NCBI RefSeq assembly: GCF_028372415.1
Contig: NC_092875.1
Span: 48,155,271 to 48,219,270, forward strand
Reading direction: 5' to 3'
DNA length: 64,000 nucleotides
Source: Notamacropus eugenii
Lineage: Eukaryota; Chordata; Mammalia; Diprotodontia; Macropodidae
A model generated the notes under the pieces. That model made no database searches and had not been told where the DNA came from. It was given only the letters and a program-made list of their open reading frames with translations. The position numbers were made by a program, and so were the translations under genes. This document shows, piece by piece, positions 1 through 11,900 of the stretch (the stretch's first letter is position 1; each line of letters begins with the position of its first letter).

Positions 1-2566
1 TGTATTCATCTCTCCTCTTTCTAGGTGAACGAAGCTCTTCTTTTTCAGGTTTAATTTAATGACAGTCAAGGAAACCAAGACTAACCTAATTAATTTAATT
101 TGCAGTCATCTCTGAAAAAGTTGAGTGTTCAGTGACATTGGACCACACTCTGCTTGATGGTCTTTTTTCCTATTAACTCTCCGTATTGATGCTGTGTAAA
201 ATAAATAGTTTGCTCTAAGGTTTCACCTCTCACACCCAGCTAATTGGTCAAGTTGACAGAATATGTAAATGGTCAAAGTTGGAGGGGTTATAAATTAATG
301 GTCCAGTCATTTAGAAAGCAATTTGGAATTATGCTTTTAAAAACTGTGACATTTTCATAACCATTGATCCAGAGATCTACCTGCTAGGCATCCACCCCTA
401 GGAAATAAGACAGAAAGGTCTTATGGACATCAAAGTATTCATAGCAGCACTTGGCAGAGAATGAGGAGCAGTGGATTGGCCAGACACTTGAGGAAAGGCT
501 AACCCCCTACAATGGAAATGGAAAAAAGATACACAGTGACTGCTGATGTGAAAAAAAATGACAAAAGCTCTTTGGTTATAATGACTGAGGTTGGCCCTTC
601 CTGGAGAAGCACTGAGAATGATGTCCTTCCCTCCTTTCTTTAGGGAGAGGTTTTGGATGGGGGTTGGGCCTTTTACCAGACCAGCAAATTTGCTGAGCTT
701 TTCTTTTTTATTCTTTATTACAAGGGATGCCTCACTGGCTAGAAGACAAACTCTGAGTGTGAATTCTAAAATTTAATGACTGTTTCCAGGTTGTCATGCA
801 CATGCTGCCCATAAAGGCATTCTCATGTTTCAGAAGCAAGAGCAATGATTAAATTGAATATCTAAAAGTAAGGTGTACCGGCTTTTCTGCTTCCTCTCAA
901 TGCTGTCCACATGTTATAGTCTGTTTCCGAGGGCAACATAGTCTGTAGTTGGTCTCTATGATCTTGAGCTGGTCAAATTGCAGCATTATGAGCCATGCAG
1001 TGCACACAGATCATCACTGTGTACAGGTTAGTCTGTGAGAGAAACAGCGTTTTACATCCGCTTTTTTACAGCCCCCTTGAGAGGATCCTGTTAACAAAGC
1101 TTGTGCTTTGTTATCATCTTGAAATCCAGATTTCACTATTATATTATTGTCTGATCATGGAATCTAGTAACTGATAGTAAGTCCAGTTTTTCTTTACTAA
1201 ACAAAACAAATTACAGTGATATATTAAATCATTCTGAGGATTAGGATAATTTTAAAGGTCATCTAGTCCAGCCTTTTACCAATTATAGAATTTGTGACAG
1301 TCAAGTTTCTGCTTAAATTCATTTAGTGACAGCACTTGGGGATAGATTTAGTCATTGAAAAGTATTTCCTTTTTGTTGTCTGTCGATTTAGTTCTCATGA
1401 TCTGTAGAATTAGTCTTCAAGAGGACAGTCTCCCCACCCCTGCCCCATACATTTCAAGACAACTTTAACTCCCACTTCTGTCCTTCCATTTTCTTTTCAG
1501 ACTAAATGTTTCCATTTCTTTCAGCTTCATAACGTAATTTCCATCATATGAATTGCTGTCCCACTACCTCCACTTAGCAAAATCTGACTCACCCTTAGAA
1601 GTCCTGCAAAAACACTGTGATAAGAGTTGGGGATATTGGGGGGAGGGAGTTTTTATTAAGTGCTTACTATATGCTGAACACTCTGCCAAGCACTAGGGTT
1701 ACAAAGAGAAAAATGAGACAGTCCTAAGCTCTCACTCAGCTGTACCTCTCACGTCCCATAACATCACGGTTTTTGGCTTGCATGTCTTAGTTACTACTCA
1801 GTAGTAAAGTAAAAAGGTAGCAGTAAGCTTTTTTGAGGGCATAGAAGAATGTCTTATTTACTTTTCCATTTTTCCACACGAGGCTAGGTACTTGGTAAGC
1901 ATCAATGAATGTTAGTTGAATTGACTAGAAACAAAGCTAGGTAGGAGCCACACTAAAACATTATACACAGACCTTCTCTCTAACAGGGATGTTTCAGTGG
2001 CAATTCACTGCTATTCACAGTGGGTTGGGAAGCATGCTTAGGATTGTTAGTTCAGCACATCTAGCTTTTTGAAATAGAATCTGTATCATTTTCTTTTAGG
2101 AAACTTTAAATCAGAACTAAACAAGTCGGCAAACGTCTTTTGAGAACCTTCGCTATACAAAGGACTAGTGGATGAGACATAACGTTGAGACGTTTGGTGA
2201 TTAGTTGTCTTACATTTTTTAGATAACAATGCCAGCTTGGCTGAAAAAAGGTTTTCTTGAAATCCTCAGATATTAGTAAAAGCTTCTCTATCTAGAAGAA
2301 ATCATTTACCCAGTATAGTATCTTCATTCCAAGTGATGCTTATCACAGATTTCTTAAGCCATCAGTTTGCTGACTAAGTAAAGGTATGTAGCTTTAAAAA
2401 TAGAGGCATACAGTGAGCAGTTGAATCAATGACGTGCATGAACGGCCATTCTCATTGAAAGGGTTTTCTCTAAACTAGACCATGAGCCCTGCCTGAACTT
2501 GTGCATCGTCTGGAATACAGGTCTCCAGGTCTTTGTCTGAAATAAAGACTAATGCTTTCTTTTCAG
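1..2566 (+). other. SFSWAP: SFSWAP intron (5' part outside window)
   Basis: This stretch precedes the first recognisable SFSWAP exon and ends in a 3' splice site ('ctttcttttcag' at 2555-2566). I see no earlier RS-rich exon in it. It contains an old L1 fragment near 250-560 and a short piece of an old dispersed repeat near 1650-1735 ('ttattaagtgcttactatat'). The rest looks unique and non-coding. Intron status is inferred from the splice acceptor and the family. Confidence 0.75.
250..560 (+). mobile_element. Old L1 3'-region fragment
   Basis: The text follows the layout of the end of L1 ORF2: a 'ttagaaagcaatttggaatt' segment, then 'gatccagagatctacctgct', then 'ttcatagcagcacttgg'. It is diverged and truncated at both ends, which suggests an ancient insertion in sense with SFSWAP. 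Confidence 0.5.
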
Positions 2567-2731
2567 AAGTCCCCATGAGAAAAAGAAGAAGAGAAGGTCT
2601 CGGTCACGTCCCAAGTCCAAGGCAAGGTCGCAGTCAGTATCACCGAGCAAACAGGCTGCACATAAGAACTCGGCCCATTCAGCCAGCATCTCTCCTGTGG
2701 AGAGTAGAGAATCCAGCCAGGAGCGCTCCAG
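2567..2731 (+). CDS. SFSWAP: SFSWAP, antepenultimate coding exon (RS-rich C-terminal region)
   Basis: SFSWAP (suppressor of white apricot homologue) is a nuclear SR-related protein that regulates alternative splicing, including its own transcript in the family. This 165-nt exon has acceptor 'ttttcag' and donor 'gtaatg'. Its first base completes a split codon, 54 full codons follow, and AG is left over for the next exon. The peptide opens [20 protein letters not shown], so the basic patch [10 protein letters not shown] lies at 2580-2609. It continues with SVSPSKQ, a His/Ser-rich stretch and [16 protein letters not shown]. Basic-then-SR composition fits the C-terminal arginine/serine domain that contacts other splicing factors. 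The SWAP (surp) modules lie in earlier exons outside the window. The exon is open in only this frame in a biologically sensible way; the frame starting at 2533 is a shadow. Identification is by recall of the human C-terminus and is strengthened by MMP17 downstream. Confidence 0.92.
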
Positions 2732-3029
2732 GTAATGAGCTCCTCCCACAGCCTGGGCAGAGAAATCCTGGGCCTTGGGCAGGGGCTGGGCCCTGACAGA
2801 AGTGCTCAATTGTGACAGGCCCCCTCATTCTCTTAGTGAGAAATGAGGTGCTTTAAAATATTCAGCTCATCAAATCACATCTATCAAAGGGCACTTATTC
2901 CATTTTAAAATGCAAGGATTCCTTCCCCCTGTAAATCTCTCACCCTGGTGATCCTGGAGACGAAGGCAAAGGATAGAGTAGCAGTCTCATTTCCATCAAT
3001 CTTTGGAGATGTATTTTATTTTACTTATT

Positions 3030-4480
3030 ACTTAGTTGAATTCAGCAAATGTGTTTTCCATGTACAAACTACTGTGTTCTGTGCAAAGGGTGATAATGAG
3101 TTTAAATAAGACACTTCTGCCCTTGTGGAACTTAGATGTTCTAGGAGGAAACCGCTCAAACCAGAAGGATAAATAAGTAAATGCACAGGTACCAGACTGT
3201 ACATGGCAAGTACTTTGGGGGGTGCAGCAGAGCGCTCTGTGCAGTCTCACAGGGAAGACGTAGCGTTTAATTTGATTTCGGAGAATGAGGAGATATCCTC
3301 CAAGTGAAAGGGGGGAAGGCAGACATTCCCAGGATAGAATGACACAAGCAAAAGAAAACAATTGGGAAAATGTAGAGATAGACAAAGGATCTGGGTCAGT
3401 TGGATTGGAACGTGGAAGACCAGTGAGAAGGTATGGCACACTAGATCATGGAGGACTTTGATGACCAGACCTAGACTTGACTTGGTGGTCACCATAGGAA
3501 TAAAGAGAAGACTGTGAATGAAAGATACTGTGGAGCGAGGGTTGTCAGTACTTGACAACTGCTTGTAGTGTAGGAATGATGAGAAGAGTCAGGGATGGCT
3601 CCAAAGTTGTTATCCTGGCTAACTAGAAAAACGGTGGTGCCCTAAATAGAAATAGAAAAATTAGAAAGAGAGATGAGTTTCAAGGGAAACATCAGGTTTT
3701 TTTAGACATGGTTAGAGAGGTAAGCTTATAGGACATCCAAGTGGGGGTGCGAGATGGGTAGATTTGAAATTCATCTGTGTAGAGGTAAATTGGATCCATG
3801 GAAGCTGAAGAAATCAGAAAGTCTCTAGATACCCCCCACACCTTGGAAATGGGCCGTGGAGGATAATCCTGCAAGAGTCTTAGAATAGTTGGTCAAAAAG
3901 ACAAGAAGAGAACCAGGCTGGGGAGACTACTACACAGTGGTCAAGACAAGGACTGAGAAACACCCTTTTTTTTTTTTAACAGTTAAGAAAGCATTGATAA
4001 ACTTTAAAAAAAAATTTTAAAAGCTGAATTGGAATCCAGATTACAAGGAACTGATACATGAACGAAGATGTAAAGGAAGTGGAGGCTACAAGTTTAGACT
4101 GCTTTTTCTAAAAGTATGATTGGAAGACAAGAGAGATAGAGTACAGTAAAGGACATTAGAGATCAGTGAAGGTTTCTTAAGGATAGGAAAGACCTATGCA
4201 TATTTGTGGGCATCAGAGAGGAATCTGGTGGGCAGAGAGAAATGGAATATTGGAGGGAAAAGATCCTCCAAGGGTTAGGCAAGCTTTGGAAACCCTGGGA
4301 GCAGAGAGCTTGGCCTTGACAAAGAAGGACTTGTCTCCTCAAAGGAGAAAAGAATGGGGGATAAGAGAGGAAACTCACAGCAAATGACATCAATTTTCTC
4401 AATAAAAAGTATGAGGCGAAGTTCTCTGGCAATGAATTCTTTGGTCTGTGAAGGACCAGACAAGCAAAGTACAGAGAAAC
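3030..4480 (+). repeat. Long copy of an old dispersed mammalian repeat
   Basis: The left end resembles the widespread 'tactatgtgccaggcactgt' motif. The interior carries typical blocks such as 'atcatggaggactttgatga', 'agggatggctccaaagttgt' and 'ggacatccaagtgggggtgc', which recur in the same order elsewhere in mammalian DNA and in this window (57.0-58.65 kb). I recognise the family by these blocks but cannot name it safely. The ORFs seen within it on both strands are not genes. Confidence 0.55.
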
Positions 4481-4610
4481 TCATTGCCAGAAGAGCAACC
4501 TCGAGATGTTGGTTTTTTTTAACCATAACTACCTATGAAATAGACAAAAGTACAAAACGGCCTCCAGCTGAGGTACTGTGTGGCAGTGAAGCACAAGGGG
4601 GACAGTGAGG

Positions 4611-5370
4611 TTTTTTGGGTTTTTTTTAACAATAAAAACATAATTCTTAGACTGTCTCCAAAACATTTATTTTACTGTTGTCTCTCCTGATAAAATATTT
4701 GTCCAGTGACTGACAAATCTAAGCGCAACTGGAAGAACTGACCACAGTTATTATATGTGGCAATCTCCCTGTAATTTACAGAAATTACAGCTAAATAGGA
4801 AGGTAGCTCTAAGGTTCTGAGAGGTGAATAAAGGATGTGGTAGAGTTGTTTCCATCATACACTTAAAGACAAGAACAAAAACCTTTTCATGAAAAGGGGC
4901 GTTTGGTCATCTTGATTTGCCTTGCCAGTGATGAGGATAAGCAGCCAGATCTCCATTAAGGCAGCTGCTACTTGTGTAACAACGCCCATCACAGCTGATA
5001 AAAAAGTAGGGTCATTCTGTGAAGAGCTTGATGAGTTCTTCCAACCAAAGTCAGCATCACCTTCACAGTCAGTGATTTCAGTACAAAAATGAGAAGGACC
5101 AACTTAAAAACTGTTTTTGTATAGTTTGAGAAGAAAAGTCCAAGACTTTGAGACTGAGAGGCCTCACATTATGAATCTGAAGCCATGGGATATTAGAACT
5201 TCAAAAACAATTAACTATCTCCAACAAGAAGTAACTGGTTACATAATCATACTCTCTGCAGTCAAATCATATAGATTCAGTAGAGCAAAGGCCAGTGTAA
5301 ACAGCATCGGAAGAAAGGATCAAGGTAAGAAGATGATGTTAACTGTGGTTGGCTGTTCCAGAGGTAGCTA
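4611..5370 (-). pseudogene. Possible decayed retrocopy, source gene unknown
   Basis: On the minus strand this stretch ends with AATAAA (complement of 4666-4671), followed about 40 nt later by an A-rich tail interrupted by CCC (complement of 4611-4627). That is the signature of a reverse-transcribed mRNA 3' end. Upstream on the same strand, short open pieces read like protein but are broken by stops. I do not recognise the parent. The tail could also belong to an old LINE or SINE, so this remains tentative. Confidence 0.3.
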
Positions 5371-5374
5371 GAGT

Positions 5375-5578
5375 GACAGTGAAGAGCCAGACCTAGAGTC
5401 AGGAAGTCTCCTCGGACCCCTCCTACCATGTGACCTTGGCAGGTCCCTTCACCTCTGCTGCACATTCCAGGTATCCATAGCACCTGACTCTCAGAGTTGT
5501 TGTGGAGCTCAAGTAAGATGGTATTTGTAAAGCACTTTGCACTTCTTAAAGTGCTACATGAATGCAAACTGTTATCTG
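5375..5578 (+). mobile_element. MIR-like CORE-SINE
   Basis: Shows the expected order: 'tagagtcaggaagtctcct', 'catgtgaccttggcaggtc', 'cagagttgttgtggagctca' and 'gtaaagcactttgca'. It separates the two minus-strand retrocopy-like stretches. Confidence 0.65.
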
Positions 5579-5589
5579 TGAAAAATAGG

Positions 5590-6640
5590 GAATGAAGAAA
5601 AGGTAGACATTTATTGCCATTTCTTAAAAAAGTTTAATTGATGGAAAATAGTGTCACAGTGAAGAGACGAAGACTTCCTCAACCAGGAAAAAAATGTTCT
5701 TGTCCAGGAGAAAGAGGGCAGGGCTAACTCTTTTGTCAAACATTACAGAAACCAAACCAAGAAGACCACAGAGAACTGGGGGAAACAGTTAAGGAAAAAT
5801 CCAGGCTGTCTAGAGCCTGACTTGGTATCCTGATAACTGAAGCATCCTGAGAGCATTTGTAGTGTAAAGGATGTCTACAGTGCATCAGGTCTGCCATGTT
5901 TGTCTATGCTTAACAGTGATGCGGATAAAATGCTGCTTCAGCCTTTACCATCAGGACATGGCGGTGGTCAAAAGAAGCAGTTGCACTCTGTTTCACACAC
6001 AAGAGATTTGCACTAAAGGTGACATAGGGTGAAAGGCACTTTGGAGTTCTGTTTTCAAGATGTGTTCAAAGAAAAGGAGGGAAAATATGGCAGACAGATG
6101 TTTTACCAAAAAGGAATTAGATGGGAGAGGCTGAAGAGATTAGCAACTCATGTGCCTGCTTTTTCACCTCTGTGTCAAGCTTTATGAGGATAGTCCATGC
6201 CAACACTGAAGGTTTGCTTGAAAATCTGAGAAGTGAACGCCAAGGCCTTCACAATTCCTGCAGCAGGCCATGCCTCTAGTTGTTCACCCCGTTGACTGGA
6301 AGACAGAGGATCTATGGTTCCACTATTGTTGGTTGATTTCTTTTTAAGCATTTGTTTGGATACAACAAAATTCAGTCTTCAGGTCCTGTTTAACAAGGCA
6401 CCTGCCACTCAAATATGTCAGTGATTCATGATTTTGACAGAATTAGAGATTTCACTGTGTTCAGTGACCTACTGAGTATTATCAATATGAAGCAAGTATA
6501 GAACAAAGAGACTTACTCCAAGAAGGTGTACATCAGTGTTATGGAAGACTTGCCCTGCAGGTTCCACAGAAAAGTCTCTTGTTGATGATGAGCTTTTCTG
6601 AACGGTCATATGCAGCCTATATTGTACAGTTGCTGCAAGC
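5590..6640 (-). other. Unassigned intronic stretch, retrocopy-like on the minus strand
   Basis: On the minus strand there is an AATAAA at the complement of 5610-5615 and several short protein-like open pieces broken by stops. No long ORF, splice pair or recognised domain is visible. It could be the 5' continuation of the element at 4611-5370, split by the SINE between them, or simply unique intron. Confidence 0.2.
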
Positions 6641-6814
6641 TATAAAACTTCCCCATTGAGTTGAGCCTCTCTCCACCCACACTGAAACAAAAAAGTAGAT
6701 GAAAAAAGGTCATCCCCCAGACTGACCTGTAGCCGGATAGGCACTGCCAATAGACAGAGATCTGGGCCTAGCCTGAGGTTAGGGAAAGATTGGACTGGAT
6801 TGCAGGTGGTGATG

Positions 6815-6900
6815 ATGGCAGTGATAGCTGTAGCAGCAACAGCTAACATTTCCATGGTGCCTGCTACGGGCCAGGCCCTGTGCTAATCACTGCAGAGATT
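6815..6900 (-). mobile_element. Partial MIR-like SINE
   Basis: Contains 'gctaacatttccatggtgcc' and 'ccaggccctgtgctaatcac', the reverse-oriented MIR end. It breaks off after about 85 bp. Confidence 0.5.
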
Positions 6901-7698
6901 TGTAGCCCATAGGTTAGAGTCTGTTCACTTCCCTTTTTTAAAATCAAGACATTCTTTTTTGTTATATAAGTTTACATAATATGTATCATCATCAAACTAC
7001 AAATAATTGCATGCATAGAAATACCACGTTGAAAATTTGGAAACATTTGCAGTAGCAAAAGATTAATTTATTTACCCTACGACACACTGAAGAGTTCCTT
7101 CAAATTGTTATAAACTTTTACAAATATATTTATTTCCAAATCCTTGCGTACTGGGAGAAGAGATCAAGAGATTTCCACTGCAAGGAAGCATTGCCAGTCA
7201 GAGCTCAACCAGAAATTAAGAGAAAACATGTAGGGCTTCCTGCTGGAAGTCTATGGGCATGGTGCTGCATAAAGTGGCAGACCCTTAATGCCAGATTTTG
7301 AAAGCAGTGCCTGCCTCTTTTGTATGTTAACGAAGACTTAGTTATTAAAATGCTGATATGATGTGATGTGCTATTTTGAGTTTGTTGTGTTAGCCTTTAA
7401 TTTTCTTAGAAGGAATAGAAACCTCTTTTCACACCCCACCCTTGGGTGACATGTTGGAATTGGTATGCTTTATCAGCCACAGTCCATCTAAAATTAAACT
7501 GATAGCCTTATTTTTACAAAAAATTAGATGTCTTGTTCATAAATGTTAATGGGGTTTTTTTTCCATCTAATGGATGGATTTTGGTTTAGGTTTTTCTTCC
7601 AGAAGTCTTAGTTATTAATTTATCTCAGTCTTTAATTTTCCCAGGAAAGTGTTGCTTTTAGTATACTTTTAATATGTCTTCATTAATCTTTCCATTAG

Positions 7699-7771
7699 GG
7701 GAGTTTCTCAGGAAAAAGATGGTCAGATCTCTTCAGCAATTGTGTCTTCAGTGCAAAGCAAAATAACTCAG
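7699..7771 (+). CDS. SFSWAP: SFSWAP, penultimate coding exon
   Basis: A 73-nt exon between acceptor 'tttccattag' and donor 'gtaaga'. Its first G completes AGG (Arg), and 24 codons follow, GVSQEKDGQISSAIVSSVQS then KITQ, ending in phase 0. This matches the conserved segment just before the SFSWAP C-terminus and links the SR-rich exon to the terminal helix-like DLMAKVRAML segment. Phase continuity with both neighbours (AG|G on the left, codon boundary on the right) is direct evidence that the three exons belong together. Confidence 0.93.
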
Positions 7772-8500
7772 GTAAGATTCCAACTATTTCAACCAGAAAA
7801 CATCTTGTCATTGCATTGTGAATTTATCTCTGTGCCCTTCCCATCTTTTCACTTAAAAGTTTGTTTATACACCTTAATTACAGGGTTCTCAGCAAATAAT
7901 AAAGGTGCACTTGGCTGATGACCTGGATACTGAGATTACACCAAGTTCGTCCACAGTAATAAAAATGAGAGATACAGTATTAATTCTTTAGCACCTTTCT
8001 TTTATATGTACAAAACCTTTTTATCTAGCCAGTGCAGCACTTTAATTTTAGAACCAATTTTGCAAGGCAGGGAGAATTGAGAAGGTAAATTTTTGATTCA
8101 GACTGCATATACCTGATTTTATACAAATGGTACAGTGTCTAGCCCAAAGGTTCCTCATTTTCCACAGAGTGTATGGATTATATCTTTCTGTAGCCTCTGC
8201 TTTCCTCCATGACCCCTTTTTGAATTCTGAGCTTGATTTCACCAATGCAGAATTCTGTAGAGAGCTAGTCAGTGTTAACTAGGACCCCATTTCCTATTTC
8301 TTTCTTGTGTAAACTGGTGCACCACTCTGTTAGTTCACGGTTGTGATTGTCACTTAGAGAAAGCCCTGTTTTGTGTTTGTGCCCCTGGCATTTTCAGAAA
8401 TCTTTTCATTACATGGATTATTCACTACGTGGATACAGATATGTCTCATTTTAATGGAAACCTAATGAAAAAGTTCTCAACCTTCTCTTCTTTTTGACAG
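7772..8500 (+). other. SFSWAP: Last SFSWAP intron, 729 bp
   Basis: Donor 'gtaaga', acceptor 'tctttttgacag'. No interspersed repeat is evident, which is unusual for this window. It contains the possible cassette exon described at 7884-7955. Confidence 0.85.
7884..7955 (+). CDS. Possible in-frame cassette exon of SFSWAP (unproven)
   Basis: A 72-nt segment lies between 'acaccttaattacag' and a usable donor 'aca|gtaata'. Its length is a multiple of three and it is open in the phase set by the upstream exon (phase 0 on both sides). Inclusion would add 24 residues, beginning GSQQIIKVHLADDLDTEITP, between ITQ and DLMAKV. The acceptor tract is only moderately pyrimidine-rich. I do not recall an isoform with this segment, so expression is inference. 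If the donor is skipped, the frame continues to TAG at 7989-7991 and would give an alternative C-terminus. Confidence 0.3.
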
Positions 8501-8566
8501 GATCTAATGGCCAAAGTGAGAGCAATGCTTGCCGCTTCCAAAAACATACAAACTAGTGCCTCCTGA
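8501..8566 (+). CDS. SFSWAP: SFSWAP, terminal coding exon
   Basis: Acceptor 'tctttttgacag', then 21 codons DLMAKVRAMLAASKN-IQTSAS and TGA at 8564-8566. In the human protein as I recall it the penultimate segment ends NLQTSAS, so the ending is almost identical (Ile for Leu). This short amphipathic terminal segment is the most diagnostic part of the identification. In total the window holds the last 100 residues of a protein of about 950. Confidence 0.95.
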   Translation, partial: DLMAKVRAMLAASKNIQTSAS

Positions 8567-8932
8567 GACCCGGTGAACTGCCCGTTCCTTGGGGGAACAC
8601 AAGGGAGGAGATTGTGCAAACAGTCTCCATTGCCTCATTGCAGCTGTGGATCAGAGAACTCTGGGCATTTGGTCCTCAGCTTCCTTTTGTAGGAGGTTAT
8701 TGGAATTGGAAGATCAGAAAAACCTTATTTCTGTCCAACCCCATCCTCACAAGCGCTGCCAGAATTTTACACCCTGGATCTCCCTTGGACAATTGAAGGT
8801 TTTTGTAAATTGATTTTTGATGACCTCTTCAGTTTAAGATTTTTGACCAGCAGTCTCTTATCTGTATATTTGTAAATAATATCATGTTTCTGTGAAAATG
8901 TATTACCAAATAAAATGGGAGAAAAACACCTT
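8567..8932 (+). other. SFSWAP: SFSWAP 3' UTR
   Basis: Runs from the stop to roughly 20 nt past the AATAAA at 8909-8914. It is short, free of interspersed repeats, and AT-rich near its end ('tgtatatttgtaaataatat'). The exact cleavage site is inferred. The ORFs starting at 8589 and 8614 lie inside this UTR and are not considered genes. Confidence 0.8.
8909..8914 (+). terminator. SFSWAP: SFSWAP poly(A) signal
   Basis: Canonical AATAAA about 340 nt after the stop, followed by a T-rich downstream element ('ccttttctagctagcaactt'). Confidence 0.8.
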
Positions 8933-11900
8933 TTCTAGCTAGCAACTTTTTGGCAGTTTCTTCATTTTGGGGGTGGTGATTTTATTTTTACCATTTTACT
9001 GTCTGCTGTCATTATTTAGTCAGTCCATTAGTTAAATTACCACCCTCTCCCCCACCTCCCCCTAATTCATGACAGATTTGTTTTACCAAACAACCTATAT
9101 GCTTTTTAAGTTGTTTACCATCTGTTGTATAAGTAGTAAAGAGAGCATATTTTGAGCTTTTCCTGGTAGTTTTCTTGTAATACTGATAAAAACCCAAAGT
9201 TGCTTCAAAAATTTTTTTTTAGCATGTTAACAGTTTCATTTCATCCAATTAGACTTTATTTTCCAAAATAGTTCCAGTGCTTAATTTAAGATGTAGCCTC
9301 TCCTTTTGCTTCAAGGCAAAACTCAACCTCAAATTCTCATAAGCAGTTAGGTGACTTTCTGTCTTATCCGCTTCAGTCCCAAGATAAGAAGTCTTACCAC
9401 ACCCGGTGAGGAAGTTCTCTGCCTAAATCAGATCCCTCCAACCTTCTTATAAGGTTTTTTTTTTCCTTCTTTCCTCAGTTGTGTTCAAAGGGCATTTTTT
9501 AACCACCAACCTTGTCTAAAAGTGCGACCTGTCCCTGCCTTAAGGAGCTAACTCTCTAGTTGGAAACACAAGATGTATTCCCATGAAACAAGAAACTAAA
9601 TCCTGGGCAGTAGGCGACTAAGGGAGAGAGTGACTGTTGGAGAGGAGTTGCTCAGAGGTCTGCCATGCAGGAGTGAGCCTTGTGTGGGGCCTCAAGCACA
9701 AGGGCTAGGCCCACCTGGCTGGCAGGAATTGACAGTTACTTTCAAACAGGAGAAGTATTCTGAAAGTTAATGATTTTGTGCACACACATCTATAACAGAT
9801 TGCTGTTGGTCACAGAGAAGATGTTCTAAAATGTTTTCATGTTGCTGTTTTTCCCTCCACAAGGAAAGGCTGGGATCATTAACCAGAAATAAAACCTCCT
9901 AGATAGAGAAACAGGCAACAATTACGTTGGTACAAAATTAACTAGTCCAGTTGTTTTACTAGTTCAGCTCTAGGAGGTCGCTGCTTAGGGGTTCATATAA
10001 CTTCTTAGGCATTAAGGAAAAAATACTGAAGAGATTGGTTGGATTTTTTTTTAATTTTTGGCAATTTCCAAGTTACTCCCCAGTATTGATTGCCATTGTT
10101 TTCCCAGTGCTTCTTGTCAGGTCCTGTTTGACATTTGTTTGTCCTGTTTGTACAAAGCCATCTCTAGCACGGGTAAAGCGTTATGACAGCTTTCATGCTG
10201 AGTCTGATTTAGTCATCCTCACTGAACCAGCAGGGTCAGAACTCCTCAAGGATAGCGTCATTAGAGTAGTGAAATGTAGTGTTTAGATGGTTATTGTGTG
10301 CCCACAGAGTTTACAACACAGGGGAGTTGGGAGCAGTCTCCTGAAACCTGATTACCCATAGATCACAAAGAGCACAGCAGGCATTTTATATTTTCCTATT
10401 TGGGGACATATAGAAGCATAACAAACCACGTTGATGTGTTCTTATGAAAAGTGGCTGTTCTATCTGAATTATATCTCCCTTCAGTACGCTCTTGGTGCCC
10501 AAGATATGTCCATCTGTGCCTAGGGGATGTCCTGTATGGGTCCCTTTCCTATTCCCTCTTGTAAGTGACTAGGCATGTCCCCAGATAACCACATTTTTTT
10601 GTTGCATGGTAAAAGCTAAGGAGGAAATGCAGTTTATGCGTGCTGCTGGAAAAGAAGTTGGTGGTCAGGAGAGCTTTTCAGTGGTGTTTCCTTAGATAAA
10701 GTAGGTGGGGGAAAAAAGAAAAACTAGAATAAAACAAGGGACTAAGATGAGGAAAAAAAAGAAGGAAAATGAGGAAGAGGAAAGAAGTGAATCTCTTTTT
10801 CTGCTTAGCATGGTAAATAACTCATGACACGGTGTTTGTAGGTAAATGGTTTGGGTCATTCGGGACCAAAACCGAAAGGTGTTGCTAAGGCCCCAAGAGG
10901 GGATTCCTGTTGTGGCAAAGTTATTTGGTTAGCCTCAGAAAGTTTCTATCCAAGATGACCCCAATGGAGGTATTTCCAGGAGCCACCTCCCCACTGATGG
11001 TTGCCCCCAGCCTTTCTGCATACAGTTAGCAACTCAGACCTGGGAAAGTGGATAAATCTTTGAACTTTCAAAGGATCCATCTCTCAGCTGTTTCCAGATT
11101 AAGATAGGCAAGCAAATGTCAGAGCAAGAGAGAATACTTCCCTCCTTGGTTGCAAATAGCCCTTCATTTAAAGAATCCAGAAAGCTCTTTATCGGTTTGT
11201 GACTTGACAAAAGTATCTTGTAATTTTTATTTGGGAACCTAGGATTTAACTTCGTTAGTAGGCATTCTGTAATTATTTAATGAATTGAATGAAGTTTGCT
11301 CTTTTGTTGGTCCAGCTAAGCTCAAGCACCTTCAATCAGTTCTGTTTTGACTCATGCCATTGAGAATTTTGGTTAACTTGCAAGTATGAAGTATGTATCC
11401 TCTTAATTGAAAATAAACTCCCTCTTGATCTTCCCAGTGCAATCCAACAAGTATTTATTAAGTCCTTGCAAGATGCAAGTCACAGCCTGCTCTGGGAAGG
11501 GGATGGGGACAGAATGCAATCTATAAAAAGGTAAGTATATTTGAGATAAGGGAAAACTTCCCTTGACAGCTGTAGGATGCATTTAAAGCAGCCTCGTCCA
11601 GTGTATTTACCACTATTAAGAGTGAGGTCACCAGCCCCTCATAATTTTAAATCCAGGAAAGTCAAATTGAATTTCCCCATCTGAGAAGTACTGTAATTTT
11701 TAAGTAGGGAAAGGTGTTATCTTCATAAACAGCTAGCAGTGTGCCCTCAACCTATTTTGAATATGTGAAGTTGCTTTCAATGCAGTCCCATTAATCAGTC
11801 AAGACAGATTAGGAAAATGTGAGTCAGAATCCTGAAATAAAGCATTTGAACAAAATCCTTGAAATGTGTTCTCTTCCTTCATTATCACTTTGAAAGTAAA

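Larger units (their letters stand above)
2732..7698 (+). other. SFSWAP: SFSWAP intron, 4.97 kb
   Basis: Donor 'gtaatg' at 2732 and acceptor 'tttccattag' ending at 7698. It contains an old ~1.4-kb dispersed repeat (3030-4480), a possible minus-strand retrocopy (4611-5370), a MIR-like SINE (5375-5578), an undefined stretch (5590-6640) and a partial reverse MIR (6815-6900). 6900-7690 is AT-rich and looks unique. Confidence 0.85.

Noticed and set aside
2533..2796. 87-codon + ORF over the SFSWAP exon
   Set aside because: It is the wrong frame. The adjacent frame gives the SR-rich SFSWAP peptide with matching splice phases.
8589..8813. 74-codon + ORF after the SFSWAP stop
   Set aside because: It lies entirely in the 3' UTR and has no domain.
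11830..11845. Distal SFSWAP poly(A) site
   Set aside because: A lone AATAAA 2.9 kb past the main site, with no supporting downstream element that I could distinguish from background.
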